Of a DNA stretch of 64,000 nt, positions 41,956 to 50,949 are shown piece by piece. The position numbers were made by a program, and so were the translations under genes. The notes beneath the pieces are model-generated. The model was not told where the DNA came from, did not search any database, and was given only the letters and a program-made list of their open reading frames with translations. This stretch comes from a virus. The stretch is from positions 1 to 64,000 of IMG/VR virus record IMGVR_UViG_3300023184_000048; one strand, given 5' to 3'. Position 1 is the first letter of the stretch. Each line of letters starts with the position of its first letter.

Positions 41956-42528
41956 ATGAGTGAGGTCAAGCAAAGCCATCTTAATAAAGCGAAACAGGAT
42001 AAATTCCTGTTGGTCTTCGACATTCCACCCATCCTGAAAGGAATCACCAGAAAATATGAAAGGAATAATAAAACAATTATTCCCGATAGTGTTCAATTCT
42101 CGGTTTTTGGTTCATTGATACCAGAAATTACTGTGAAAGGTGTTTTGGCTAAATTTGCAGGATCTGGTTTATATCAATCAAGTTTTGCCAAGGATGCACC
42201 ACCCCCAGTCAATATTAAATTCAATGTTGACTCTCAATATAATAACTATTGGGTGATTTACTCTTGGTTGAATCTATTACATGATCAAAAAACTGGTGTA
42301 TATAACCAAAGCAATATTCCAGTGGATGGTAATTTCAATGATTACCAAACAGATTTGACAATTTATGGTTTGGATGAATATCTCGAAAAAAAGGTAAAAT
42401 TTACATACAAGAAAGCATTTCCCACAACTTTGGACTCCATCACCTATTCCCAGAAAGGTGAATCCGGTGAAGAAATTGAATCAGGGTTCACCTTTCTTTA
42501 TTCTCAGATGCATGTTGAATTATTATAA
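41956..42528 (+). CDS. Tail-tube-superfamily protein (gp19-like fold)
   Basis: 190 residues. Start DKFLLVFDIPPILKGI, then SVQFSVFGSLIPEITVKGVLAKFAG, NIKFNVDSQYNNYWVIYSWLNLLHDQKTG and a beta end. The order of strands with one NYWVIYSWLNLL helix is that of tube-like proteins such as gp19/gp54. It lies upstream of sheath and true tube. It may be a tube variant, a tail-terminator partner or a tube-initiator. A homing endonuclease gene follows 19 bp later. Confidence 0.5.
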   Translation: MSEVKQSHLNKAKQDKFLLVFDIPPILKGITRKYERNNKTIIPDSVQFSVFGSLIPEITVKGVLAKFAGSGLYQSSFAKDAPPPVNIKFNVDSQYNNYWVIYSWLNLLHDQKTGVYNQSNIPVDGNFNDYQTDLTIYGLDEYLEKKVKFTYKKAFPTTLDSITYSQKGESGEEIESGFTFLYSQMHVELL

Positions 42529-42535
42529 CCTTAAA

Positions 42536-42542
42536 ATAAATA
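42536..42542 (+). promoter_or_regulatory. Late-type box ATAAATA before a GIY-YIG gene
   Basis: ATAAATA 5 nt before ATG 42548, giving the mobile gene its own late start. Confidence 0.55.
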
Positions 42543-42547
42543 ACCAC

Positions 42548-43405
42548 ATGATTAAGAAAGATGTTTTTGGATATTTGTATAAACATACTAGATTAGATAA
42601 TAATGAAGTGTTTTATATAGGTATTGGAACATCTAAAAACTATGCAAGAGCTTATAATAAAACTAGGAGAAATCGCCTCTGGGTCAATATAGCAAATAAA
42701 ACTAATTACGTAGTTGAGATAGTTTTGGATAATATTCCTTATTCCGATTTATTGGAAAGAGAAAAAGAATTTATCAAATTATATGGTAGGAAAAATAAAA
42801 ATGAGGGAACTCTCGCCAATCTGACTGATGGTGGAGAAGGGGTGTTGGGTGCTATAAAGCCTCATGGTGGGAAAGGTAAGAGTTGGGATGAGATTTGCAA
42901 CAATCCCGAACAAGTTAGAATAAACAGAGAAAATAGAAGCAACCCATACAATATAAGTATACATTCTCCAGATGGAAATATTGAGGAAATAAGATGTGAA
43001 AATGTTGGAGACTTTAATAGGAAACTTAAATTAACATCTAAATACCTCAATATTTTAAAGAAAGAAAAATCCATAATAATCAAAAGGATAAGACTGGAGA
43101 CTAAACACAATTTTCAAACAGGGACAATATTATCATATCAACCAATTTATAGAGAAAAACAAACATTTATATACCCCAAGCCAAAACTTGGAGACAGACG
43201 TAAGCCTTTTACAGTATCAATAAAACAACCAGATAAGGATTCGGTAGATGTTTATTGTGAAAGCTATGATGATTTTTATAAAAAGATACCAGTGGCATCC
43301 AACATCTTAAAATCAATTATCAGAAATAAATTTGCAATTATTCAAAAAATAAAGAAAGAGGCGAGACATAACTTTTCTGTGGGAACGACTTTAACTTTAA
43401 TATGA
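42548..43405 (+). CDS. GIY-YIG homing endonuclease with duplicated C-terminal domain
   Basis: 285 residues. GYLYKHTRLDNNEVFYIGIG is the GIY-YIG motif with the slightly changed first half (GYLY), as in the copy at 59127. LLEREKEFIKLYGRKNKNEGTLANLTDGGEG supplies the catalytic Glu and the family's usual NxTDGG. Residues about 135-205 and 215-285 are two copies of one ~70-residue domain (each with PYN/PFT-x-SI, a CEN/CES-x-x-DF segment and RHNFxxGT), probably DNA-contacting. Inserted in the late operon between a tube-like gene and the sheath gene. Confidence 0.88.
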   Translation: MIKKDVFGYLYKHTRLDNNEVFYIGIGTSKNYARAYNKTRRNRLWVNIANKTNYVVEIVLDNIPYSDLLEREKEFIKLYGRKNKNEGTLANLTDGGEGVLGAIKPHGGKGKSWDEICNNPEQVRINRENRSNPYNISIHSPDGNIEEIRCENVGDFNRKLKLTSKYLNILKKEKSIIIKRIRLETKHNFQTGTILSYQPIYREKQTFIYPKPKLGDRRKPFTVSIKQPDKDSVDVYCESYDDFYKKIPVASNILKSIIRNKFAIIQKIKKEARHNFSVGTTLTLI

Positions 43406-43445
43406 AGAGTTGTGTGGGTTAATATATTGAATTATGAAATGTGTT

Positions 43446-43484
43446 ATTTAATCAAATAAATTTTCATCCTAAATTTGATTAAAT
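43446..43484. repeat. 12-bp inverted repeat carrying two opposed late boxes
   Basis: ATTTAATCAAAT (43446-43457) and ATTTGATTAAAT (43473-43484) are exact reverse complements around a 15-nt centre. The right arm holds the gp18 late box; the left arm holds the same box on the minus strand. It could be an operator-like palindrome, a hairpin, or a duplicated promoter. Confidence 0.7.
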
Positions 43485-43485
43485 A
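43479..43485 (+). promoter_or_regulatory. Late-type box TTAAATA before gp18
   Basis: TTAAATA 5 nt before ATG 43491, in the right arm of a 12-bp inverted repeat. Confidence 0.65.
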
Positions 43486-43490
43486 GGATT

Positions 43491-45812
43491 ATGGCTAGAA
43501 CAATCCAATCACCAAATGTAGAAATCCAAGAAAGAGACTTATCTCTCATCGCTCCTCAAAATGTCGGAACTAACGTGTTTATAACAGGTTATGCATCTCA
43601 AGGATATACTGATGAAGTGATCAAGATCTCTTCTAAGGATGAACTAGAAGCAATTTATGGCATTCCAACCAACTCCGCTGAAAGATATTTTTATCATGGT
43701 ATCAAAGAATTAATCAATTCCCCTGCAAATATCTATACTTATAGATTGCCTTATGGTGCGGGGACTGGGACAGGATTTGGATCTGAATACTCCGCACTTG
43801 TCTACCCAGCACTTACATACAATCCAACATTATCAACTGTTGAAAAAAGACTTGTTGTTGATTCTTTGAGTTCTGCGGTTTATGTTCTTGGATCTCCTGT
43901 CCAAGTTAAACTTACAGAAGATCAATATAACTCTGCTCAAGCTGGAACTCTATTCACTTGGTCCCAATCTGGATGTGATCAAATCGGTCTTTCTTCTTAT
44001 GATTCTCTTGGACAAGCTGGATTAATCATTCTTAATAAATCCCAAACAACAATTAATAGTCAATTTGAAGGTTATTATGTCGGTGTTGCTGATAATAGCA
44101 ACATCAACCCTGCAAGTAACTTTAATGCAATTGTTGGCGCGAAGACAGTAAGCACCTCTGCTAGTTATGTTGGTCTTTCTGGTGGAACTGGATATACCTC
44201 AATTCCAACTGGAACATTCCAATTCTCATTATCGACCACCGCTTCGGGTCAAGGTAGTATCTCTCAAGTTATGGAAAACTTGACCGATTATAACATCGAT
44301 GGAAGAGATGATGATGATCTTCTCAACATTGGTGTGTTCAAGCTTCGCAAGAGCTTGTATGCAGATCAGGCTTATAAGCTTGATTATGTTCTCGACAGTG
44401 CTGTGGTCGGATCTATTGATTCATTCAGACAACAACAAAACCCAACGGGTGGGCCAAGTGTTTCGTTCTTCTTGGAAAATAGAGACAACAACAGTAGAAA
44501 TATTGAAGTTCTTGTTAACCCATATATTTCCAACAAGTTTGGATCTACTGCGGTTGATGCTGGTGGACTTCCAAAGAAAAAAATCAGAGTTCTGACAAAT
44601 GAACTGGTCAATAATAATAATCTATCCAAATCTGGAATTCATAATGCTTCTCTGCTTACTCTTGCTGGTCGTTTGGGATATGCTGATAATATCTACCCAG
44701 TCGGAACATTCTCAGATGCTCAAGTGTCTTCTAAAGAACTTGGAAGCATTCCTTCCAAAATCGAACGTGCTCTTGAAGCTGTTAAGAATGATGAAATCTA
44801 TGATATCGATGTTGTGGTCGAAGCTGGACTTGGAACCATCTACAGTATGTCAGAAGCTGCGGGAACAACTTACTATGACGACACGGTATACACCAGTGCT
44901 CTGTCTGGTAAATTAGCCTCTCTAAGAACATCACAAACTCTTGATGCAACTGGTGAAGATATTCGTGGTGATTATTCAACAATTTTCAACGCATTTGAAA
45001 ATTTCTGCAATCTTCCAAGTAATACAGGTGGTCGTGGTGACTGTATGTTCATCGCTGATCCAATTCGTCAAATTATGGTTGTTGGTAAGAACACTAAAGT
45101 TCTTTCTGATAGATCCAAGAATTTCACAACCGATATTTATTGGGCTATGAGACATCAATTCGAGCTTGAGAATACTTCTTATGCTGCTGTCTATGGAAAC
45201 TGGGCGCAAACATACGATGAGTTCTTGGGTGATAAGATCTGGGTGCCATTCTCAAGTGTCGCTGGTGCTGCATTCGCTCGCAATGATGCTGCTGAATTCC
45301 CTTGGTCTGCTCCTGCTGGTTATACTAGAGGATTGGTCAGTGGTAATGTTGTAGACCTTGCAATCACACCTAACCAAAAGCAACGTGATGATCTATACAA
45401 GACAAGTATCAACCCTGTTCTGTTCAGTCCATCACAAGGTATGGCAATCTTTGGTCAAAAAACACTTAGTCGTAAACCAAGTGCATTTGATAGAATCAAT
45501 GTTCGTAGATTGTTCTTGGCACTCGAAAGACCAACCAAAAAAGCTTCTATCTTCTTTGTGTTTGAGCCAAATACAGAGTTCACAAGAACCAGACTGGTTA
45601 ATACTTTGACTCCTATCTTTGAATATGCTAAACAAAATCAAGGAGTTTATGATTATCTGATCATCTGTGATGAAAGAAATAATACTCCAGAAGTGATTGA
45701 TTCCAATGAATTAAAAGTTGATATCTATCTGAAAGCTGTGAGAACAGGTGAATTCATAATCGTAACGTTTACAAGTTCTAGATCCGACGCAAACTTCTTG
45801 GAGCTAATCTAA
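43491..45812 (+). CDS. gp18: Tail sheath protein gp18
   Basis: 773 residues; T4 gp18 is 659. Starts TIQSPNVEIQERDLSLI, the family's PGVxVxExDxS start. C-terminal contractile core: KIWVPFSSVAGAAFARNDAAEFPWSAPAGYTRGLV (family xxPSAxVAGxxAxxDxxxxPWxSPAGxxRG), NVRRLFLALERPTKKASIFFVFEPN and EYAKQNQGVYDYLIICDERNNTPEVIDSNELKVDIYLKAVR. It forms the contracting helix around the tube. The extra central part (about 150-400) is an outer domain. Codon use is visibly smoother than its neighbours, fitting high expression. A strong terminator follows. Confidence 0.94.
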   Translation: MARTIQSPNVEIQERDLSLIAPQNVGTNVFITGYASQGYTDEVIKISSKDELEAIYGIPTNSAERYFYHGIKELINSPANIYTYRLPYGAGTGTGFGSEYSALVYPALTYNPTLSTVEKRLVVDSLSSAVYVLGSPVQVKLTEDQYNSAQAGTLFTWSQSGCDQIGLSSYDSLGQAGLIILNKSQTTINSQFEGYYVGVADNSNINPASNFNAIVGAKTVSTSASYVGLSGGTGYTSIPTGTFQFSLSTTASGQGSISQVMENLTDYNIDGRDDDDLLNIGVFKLRKSLYADQAYKLDYVLDSAVVGSIDSFRQQQNPTGGPSVSFFLENRDNNSRNIEVLVNPYISNKFGSTAVDAGGLPKKKIRVLTNELVNNNNLSKSGIHNASLLTLAGRLGYADNIYPVGTFSDAQVSSKELGSIPSKIERALEAVKNDEIYDIDVVVEAGLGTIYSMSEAAGTTYYDDTVYTSALSGKLASLRTSQTLDATGEDIRGDYSTIFNAFENFCNLPSNTGGRGDCMFIADPIRQIMVVGKNTKVLSDRSKNFTTDIYWAMRHQFELENTSYAAVYGNWAQTYDEFLGDKIWVPFSSVAGAAFARNDAAEFPWSAPAGYTRGLVSGNVVDLAITPNQKQRDDLYKTSINPVLFSPSQGMAIFGQKTLSRKPSAFDRINVRRLFLALERPTKKASIFFVFEPNTEFTRTRLVNTLTPIFEYAKQNQGVYDYLIICDERNNTPEVIDSNELKVDIYLKAVRTGEFIIVTFTSSRSDANFLELI

Positions 45813-45827
45813 AATAAATATATCTAC

Positions 45828-45863
45828 AAAAACCCCTCAAGTGTAAAATCTTGAGGGGTTTTT
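45828..45863 (+). terminator. Strong Rho-independent terminator after gp18
   Basis: AAAAACCCCTCAAG pairs with CTTGAGGGGTTTTT (14 bp, 8-nt loop), then GTTTTTC. The CCCCTC/GAGGGG core is the strongest hairpin noticed in the window. Confidence 0.93.
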
Positions 45864-45881
45864 GTTTTTCATATCAAAAGA

Positions 45882-45888
45882 TTAAATA
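45882..45888 (+). promoter_or_regulatory. Late-type box TTAAATA before gp19
   Basis: TTAAATA 5 nt before ATG 45894, restarting transcription after the gp18 terminator. Confidence 0.65.
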
Positions 45889-45893
45889 GTATT

Positions 45894-46460
45894 ATGGCTA
45901 TTGACATCAATACTTTCTTCAATATCGCTGGACAGAAGCAATTTTCCAGAGACTTCTTCATGCGTGTTAAACAAATCAACGCAGTTGGTATTTCTCTTGA
46001 TGGAGAAAATGAATTGGTCTATGCCAGAACTGCTGCTTTACCCGGAAGAGATATCGAAGATAAAGTTGTAAAATATTCTGGACAAGATTTCCACTTAAAT
46101 GGAAAATCAAATTATCCGGGGTCAGAGTCTTATGCGATTGAATTTTATCACGATCAAGATTTGGATCTGAGATCTAAATTGGAGAAAATGTCTAGAGCTA
46201 GTTTTGATAATGAAACTACCTCTGGTCAAATGTGTATGCCGGGACCGGAAAGTTATATCATTCTTGATGTTTTAAAAGCTCCATGCGGTCAAGGTAATCA
46301 AGGTGGTCAAGGATTTGAAACAGTCAAAACCATCAAGCTTGTGGGTGTCAACCTCAGAACAATTGGAGAAGTTGGATATCAAATTGCTGATGGTTCTGGT
46401 GAAATCCTGACATTGAATTCAACGTGGAGTTTTCATTTCTACGAAAACTTCGCCAAGTAA
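45894..46460 (+). CDS. gp19: Tail tube protein gp19
   Basis: 188 residues; T4 gp19 is 163. Segments AGQKQFSRDFFMRVKQI, LVYARTAALPGRDIEDKVVKYSGQDFHLNGKSNYPGSESYAIEFYHDQDLDLRSKLEKMSR and IKLVGVNLRTIGEVGYQIADGSGEILTLNSTWSFHFYE follow the tube family: the PGR...V.Y.G..F.....YPGS pattern, the surface helix, then the IxLxGVxxxxxGxxxYxxxGxGxxxxxxxxFxYxxY end. It stacks as hexamers to make the DNA-conducting tube. Confidence 0.93.
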   Translation: MAIDINTFFNIAGQKQFSRDFFMRVKQINAVGISLDGENELVYARTAALPGRDIEDKVVKYSGQDFHLNGKSNYPGSESYAIEFYHDQDLDLRSKLEKMSRASFDNETTSGQMCMPGPESYIILDVLKAPCGQGNQGGQGFETVKTIKLVGVNLRTIGEVGYQIADGSGEILTLNSTWSFHFYENFAK

Positions 46461-46469
46461 TTGTTGATT

Positions 46470-46476
46470 CTAAATA
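46470..46476 (+). promoter_or_regulatory. Late-type box CTAAATA
   Basis: CTAAATA 5 nt before ATG 46482; picks this ATG. Confidence 0.62.
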
Positions 46477-46481
46477 ATATC

Positions 46482-46898
46482 ATGATCAGATTAAACAGGG
46501 AGGACCAACTTCTACTAGAAGAATTGTATCTGGATGTAATTAGTGAAGGGTGGAAGAGTAAAGCTGTTGGTGCTGCTGCTGGACTGGGTTTACTTGGGTT
46601 GATTCCCATTCCCTATAATAAGGAATCGGCCCAAGATGAAAAAGGAAATACTAGGATTTCAAATGTTGACATACATGATTCATTCAAAGATACAAACAAC
46701 ATAAAAAGATTAATAACCACTTATTTCAAATCACAAGGAAAAGAAGTAGGTGTGAACATCAACGGAGATGTTATAACTATCCGATCTGATAAAGGATCAA
46801 AAACTTTGAATATTTCTACTTTAAAGTTGGCGGTTGATACAGCTAAAGAAAATGGTGATAGTTCTAAATTATCTGGATACTTAGCACAAAATTTATAA
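46482..46898 (+). CDS. Small putative virion protein with KEDQ-type leader
   Basis: 138 residues. Leader MIRLNREDQLLLEELYLDVI is nearly the same design as that of the minus-strand gene at 10571. Then a short hydrophobic Ala/Gly/Leu stretch (GAAAGLGLLGLIPIPY) that could touch a membrane or be a cleavage region, and a small alpha/beta domain (YFKSQGKEVGVNINGDVITIRS). The next gene starts right after its stop. Unknown role. Confidence 0.62.
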   Translation: MIRLNREDQLLLEELYLDVISEGWKSKAVGAAAGLGLLGLIPIPYNKESAQDEKGNTRISNVDIHDSFKDTNNIKRLITTYFKSQGKEVGVNINGDVITIRSDKGSKTLNISTLKLAVDTAKENGDSSKLSGYLAQNL

Positions 46899-47489
46899 AT
46901 GACCAACATTAATCAATTCTTAGCTGCATTCTCAGGTGATAGAAAATTCTTTTTGCATCTACCTGTATTGTGGACCGTTACAATTGATGGAGTCTCTACA
47001 GGTTCTATCAATAGTGTGTTGGGTGATGCTGGTGAAAAATGGTCAGCTAAAATTGATCCGGGTTCTATGACTAAAGGTGATGATATACTTGTTGCTCAAG
47101 AGGTGACAATCCCCGGAGAATCTTCTAATTTTGCAGCAATGGAGTCAGGATCAGGTATGGGTGGTTTTTTGCCCGGATATGGTTTGAATTCTAGATCTAA
47201 CTTTTTGGAAAGAGGATTCAGTATCAATTTCTTGGAAACTGAAGTGGATCTGGAGCATAATTTTGTTAGACCTTGGATGATTGCAGTGGGTATCAATGGA
47301 TTGGTTGGTTCAAGTTTGAAAGGTAACATTGAAGTTAGACAATTCACAAATTCTGGTCAATTGATGAAAGGTTATAAATTTAAGAAGTGTTTTCCTACTA
47401 ATGTTGAAGGTATTACCTTAAACTATGATTCAACAGATTTCAAGATTAAATCAGTTACATTTGGATGTGAAAACTATGAACAGCTCTAA
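46899..47489 (+). CDS. Tail-tube-like/baseplate junction protein
   Basis: 196 residues. The N-terminus NINQFLAAFSGDRKFFLHLPVLWTVTIDG, then VAQEVTIPGESSNFAAME, GFLPGYGLNSRSNFLERGFSINFLETEVDLEHNFVRPWMIAVG and YKFKKCFPTNVEGITLNYDSTDFKIKSVTFGCENYE match the tube superfamily order: the PGE turn, the R-W-helix and the FPTxVxxxxLxYD end strands. T4 has gp54 as tube initiator of similar fold; this may fill that job. Overlaps the next gene by 14 nt. Confidence 0.55.
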   Translation: MTNINQFLAAFSGDRKFFLHLPVLWTVTIDGVSTGSINSVLGDAGEKWSAKIDPGSMTKGDDILVAQEVTIPGESSNFAAMESGSGMGGFLPGYGLNSRSNFLERGFSINFLETEVDLEHNFVRPWMIAVGINGLVGSSLKGNIEVRQFTNSGQLMKGYKFKKCFPTNVEGITLNYDSTDFKIKSVTFGCENYEQL

Positions 47490-48192
47490 GGTTACATTCT
47501 CTAAGTTGAGAGAGATAACAGAACAATTACAAAAATCAAATGATAAACCTCTAATTGATTTTTGTAATTCATTTGAGGGTGATAATGTCTATGATAAATT
47601 TAAGAATTTGTTAATATCTTGGAATAATGATGTTGCTTATGAATTAAATGTCAACTTGAATGACAAACCCACCAAACTCTCCTTTTCTTATATTATTTCT
47701 CAAATTAAAGAAATTTCAAATCTGGACTTGACAATCTCGGATGATGACATTACAATTAATTTAGGAATTCCAAAAAACTTTAGTAATAATAGTGATATAT
47801 TACCAATATATGAAATGATCTATTATATTAATATTTCTGGTATAAGTATTAATTTATTAAATTTGGATAATTATAATAAGAAACTAATATTGGACAATTT
47901 ACCTGCTAAAGTCTATAATTTACTATTGAATGATATTATCAAAGATAAAACTAAAATACTAGACTTTGACAATCCATTATTATCAACTATTAAGTTAAAT
48001 TTTTTAACATTAGAACCTTATATGTTTATTAAAGGACTATTTTCCAATTATAATGAAGATTATTTCAGGGATGTGATCTTTCATTTGTCAAAAAGGATTG
48101 ATGGTCAATTATTACTTGACAGCACACCCTTAGACATCGAGTATTACATCGAAAAATACTCAAAAGAGATGGAAAATCAGAATAATGGTTGA
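47476..48192 (+). CDS. Putative baseplate hub-related protein
   Basis: 238 residues from ATG 47476 (an earlier in-frame start overlaps the tube-like gene more). Helical and Ile/Leu/Asn/Asp-rich, with DILPIYEMIYYINISGISINLLNLDNYNKKLILDNLPAKVYNLL and a final SKRIDGQLLLDSTPLDIEYYIEKYSKEM. The position between tube-like and gp26-type genes suggests the hub-assembly set (gp26/gp28/gp51 in T4). No individual name can be defended. Confidence 0.5.
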   Translation: MNSSKVTFSKLREITEQLQKSNDKPLIDFCNSFEGDNVYDKFKNLLISWNNDVAYELNVNLNDKPTKLSFSYIISQIKEISNLDLTISDDDITINLGIPKNFSNNSDILPIYEMIYYINISGISINLLNLDNYNKKLILDNLPAKVYNLLLNDIIKDKTKILDFDNPLLSTIKLNFLTLEPYMFIKGLFSNYNEDYFRDVIFHLSKRIDGQLLLDSTPLDIEYYIEKYSKEMENQNNG

Positions 48193-48224
48193 TTAAGTCG
48201 ATTTGTGTGGTAAATATCAAATAT

Positions 48225-48953
48225 ATGGAAGAATCCACCAAAACATTTCTCGAAAAGCTTCAGGAACTCAAAGAAAAGAAGATCAAAGTTGATGTATTAT
48301 CAACTAAAAAACAAATTGATGCTTCTCCACTCTCATTCAAACAACAAAAAGATCTAATTTCGACTATTGCTGATGGATCGATTGGTTCTTTGAAATTCCA
48401 GAAGTTTATCAATGATATTATCATCCAAAATACTGGAGATTCTACTCTCAAAGTTACCGATAAGCTTCCGATCATTGTTCAACTTAGAGTTGATTCGATT
48501 GGTAATAAAATCAAGTTTGGTGAGGATGAGGTTGAAATTTCTCTTGATAAGATTCTTAAACTTAAACCAAAGAATTCAAAAACACTTAAGGGTGATATTT
48601 CGATTGAATTGGAAGTTCCTACCTTATCAGAAGAGAATGAGATTATCCTAGCAACTATTCAAACCTTGAAAAAAGATGGTGAGCAAGAGGTTGGTAAAAA
48701 TGTGGGTAGTATTTATACTTATGAGATTGTGAAGTATGTTAAGACTATCAAATTTGGTGATCAAACTCTTGACTTCAAAGAAGTCTCAATCAGGGATCGT
48801 GTCAAAATTGTAGATAATCTACCACTATCTACAAATAAAGAAATCATCTCATTTATTCAAGAGATTAAGAAACTTGAATCGGAAGCTTTGGTTGTTCAGG
48901 TTGATGGGCAGGACAAATATTTTGATATTGATGTAAGTTTCTTTGATTCATAA
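48225..48953 (+). CDS. Baseplate hub assembly protein (gp26-type), tentative
   Basis: 242 residues from ATG 48225; an earlier TTG 48189 is in frame but less likely. The segment LSTKKQIDASPLSFKQQKDLISTIADGSIGSLKFQKFIND and NTGDSTLKVTDKLPIIVQLR is a pattern I associate with T4-like baseplate hub assembly proteins that act as chaperones, not virion parts. A GTAAATA sequence lies 8 nt upstream, off the usual spacing. Confidence 0.5.
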   Translation: MEESTKTFLEKLQELKEKKIKVDVLSTKKQIDASPLSFKQQKDLISTIADGSIGSLKFQKFINDIIIQNTGDSTLKVTDKLPIIVQLRVDSIGNKIKFGEDEVEISLDKILKLKPKNSKTLKGDISIELEVPTLSEENEIILATIQTLKKDGEQEVGKNVGSIYTYEIVKYVKTIKFGDQTLDFKEVSIRDRVKIVDNLPLSTNKEIISFIQEIKKLESEALVVQVDGQDKYFDIDVSFFDS

Positions 48954-48960
48954 TTCCTTC

Positions 48961-48967
48961 TTAAATA
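48961..48967 (+). promoter_or_regulatory. Late-type box TTAAATA before the tape measure gene
   Basis: TTAAATA 6 nt before ATG 48974; the ATG itself is preceded by GGG. Confidence 0.63.
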
Positions 48968-48973
48968 ATAGGG

Positions 48974-50941
48974 ATGGATGAAGTTATCCTTAAATTATTA
49001 GGCTTATTGGAACAACTCGTAGAAGAGAAAGGTGTTCCAAAGACTGATAATTTGGCTGATAAGAACATTGTTAACAATGAGGATAATCAGAAGGGTAAAT
49101 CTGCTGGACTAACGAACATTGAAAAGAAAAGACTTGAGCAATCTTTTACAATTTTCAACAAGTTGTTTTTTGAATATCAAAAGAAAGTAATGCCTGATGA
49201 AAAGGAGAAAACATTAGTTCAGGATATCGCGAAGAAACAAAACACAACAGTAATACCAGCAGAACAATATCAAGAGAAGAAAGGTTCTGGTATGTTATCA
49301 ATGCTTTTAGGTGGATTGGCTTTATTAGGAGCATCTGTTGGAGGCATCATAGCTTCATTATCTGGGTTCTTTGGTGATGCTGGTAGTAAAGTGTTGGAGG
49401 CTGTTGGCAAACTTGGCTTTATGGGAGCACTGAAAATGCTGAGTAAAACAATCCTCAAAAAATTATCTTTAAAAGTTTTGAAGAGATTGCCATTCATTGG
49501 TGGTATCATAGGATTGTATTTTGCTTACGATGCTTTCAAGCAAGGTAATATTTTTAAAGGTGTTGCTGAATTGATATCTGCATTACTTAATTTTGTTCCC
49601 GGTATTGGTCCTATATTGTCCATAGGAGCAGATTTGTTGATTGCTTGGGCTGATAGTAAGGGAATGTTCTCCGAAGGTGGTTCATTGAGTCCTGAGAACG
49701 GTTGGAATACGATTAAGGGTTGGGTTAGTAGTATTGGTAAGGTTATTTCTGATAATGCTTTATATCTTCCAATCATTGGAACATTTATGAGATTTGGAAT
49801 GGCTATTGATTCATTCAAATCTGGAAATATCGGAGAAGGCTTGAAACAAGTTGGTCTTGGACTATTTACATTGATTCCGGGTGGTGGATTATTGATCAAA
49901 GGTATTGAAGTCCTTTCAGGATTTCTAAACTCTGATAAATCACCAGAACCTAATATTACTGCTGATAGTTCTTGGGGTGAAAGAATCATGGGTTGGATCA
50001 GATCCAAGTTAAAAGACCTTCCATGGTTTATCAAAAAGCCATTAGCATGGTTTGGTATTATTTCTGATGATCAGGTCGGTGAACCTTCTGGAATGTGGAA
50101 TAGTGTCACTGATGGTGTTAAAAAAGGATTTGAAAGCACTAAGCAATTTGTTGGTGGTATTTGGGATAAAGTTAAAGGACCAATGGGTGATGCTGTTGGT
50201 GTCATAGGTGAATTTGCTACTGATGCTTGGACCAACACTAAAGAATATGCTTCACAAGCATGGGACATGGTTAAGGAGCAGGCACCGAAGATTTGGGACT
50301 CTATCAAGAACACTTCAAAAGAAGCTTGGGACTTGGTTGCTGAATATGCGCCGAAGGCTTGGAACTCTGTTAAAGAAGTATCATCTAAAGCTTGGGAGGT
50401 TACTAAACAGGCTGGATCATGGTTTGCTGATACGATAAGTGAAATGGCAACCAAGACAAAAAATCTAATCAATGATTGGATACCCGGAATTGTGAATGTT
50501 ATATCTGGTATTGCTGATGGAGCTATGAACGTTCTCAAGAGTATTGCTGATAAGATTGGTGGCTGGATTGCTGGTCTATTTTCATCTGATGACCAAAGCA
50601 AATTAAAAGAAGTCACCAAACAAGCTTCGGAAAAACAAAAATTGATAGCTGATACATCTTTGTCCAATATGAATATAGAGAATCTGGTGAAGGGTTCAAT
50701 TATTCAAAATAATTGGATGGAGAATCTACACAAGGCATCTCTTGAACAAGTTAGACTTCTCGGTAATCTTGTTAATATCGGATCAAGCTCATTACAAGAG
50801 TTGAAGAGAATATCTGGTAATAATTCTGGAGGTGGAACTACAATCATTCAACAATCATCCAATCAATCGGAAAAAACTCCATTAATTCCAGTTGGGAATA
50901 ATAGAGGAGGCTTCAGTTCTAGCTCATATGCGCTTTCTTAA
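48974..50941 (+). CDS. Tail tape measure protein (gp29 equivalent)
   Basis: 655 residues. N-terminal coiled helix; hydrophobic Gly-rich segments at about 110-135 (MLSMLLGGLALLGASVGGIIASL) and 175-225, typical of tape measures that enter the membrane. Residues about 418-484 carry at least six 11-residue repeats with Trp every 11th position (AWDMVKEQAPK, IWDSIKNTSKE, AWDLVAEYAPK, AWNSVKEVSSK), the hendecad W/F pattern of tape measure proteins. The end is Ser/Gly/Gln-rich. In T4 gp29 sets tail length from the hub; sequence similarity to gp29 is not visible, so the name rests on build and position. Confidence 0.75.
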   Translation: MDEVILKLLGLLEQLVEEKGVPKTDNLADKNIVNNEDNQKGKSAGLTNIEKKRLEQSFTIFNKLFFEYQKKVMPDEKEKTLVQDIAKKQNTTVIPAEQYQEKKGSGMLSMLLGGLALLGASVGGIIASLSGFFGDAGSKVLEAVGKLGFMGALKMLSKTILKKLSLKVLKRLPFIGGIIGLYFAYDAFKQGNIFKGVAELISALLNFVPGIGPILSIGADLLIAWADSKGMFSEGGSLSPENGWNTIKGWVSSIGKVISDNALYLPIIGTFMRFGMAIDSFKSGNIGEGLKQVGLGLFTLIPGGGLLIKGIEVLSGFLNSDKSPEPNITADSSWGERIMGWIRSKLKDLPWFIKKPLAWFGIISDDQVGEPSGMWNSVTDGVKKGFESTKQFVGGIWDKVKGPMGDAVGVIGEFATDAWTNTKEYASQAWDMVKEQAPKIWDSIKNTSKEAWDLVAEYAPKAWNSVKEVSSKAWEVTKQAGSWFADTISEMATKTKNLINDWIPGIVNVISGIADGAMNVLKSIADKIGGWIAGLFSSDDQSKLKEVTKQASEKQKLIADTSLSNMNIENLVKGSIIQNNWMENLHKASLEQVRLLGNLVNIGSSSLQELKRISGNNSGGGTTIIQQSSNQSEKTPLIPVGNNRGGFSSSSYALS

Positions 50942-50944
50942 ATA
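50938..50944 (+). promoter_or_regulatory. Late-type box TTAAATA overlapping a stop codon
   Basis: TTAAATA shares TAA with the tape measure stop and ends 5 nt before ATG 50950. Confidence 0.63.
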
Positions 50945-50949
50945 ATTAC

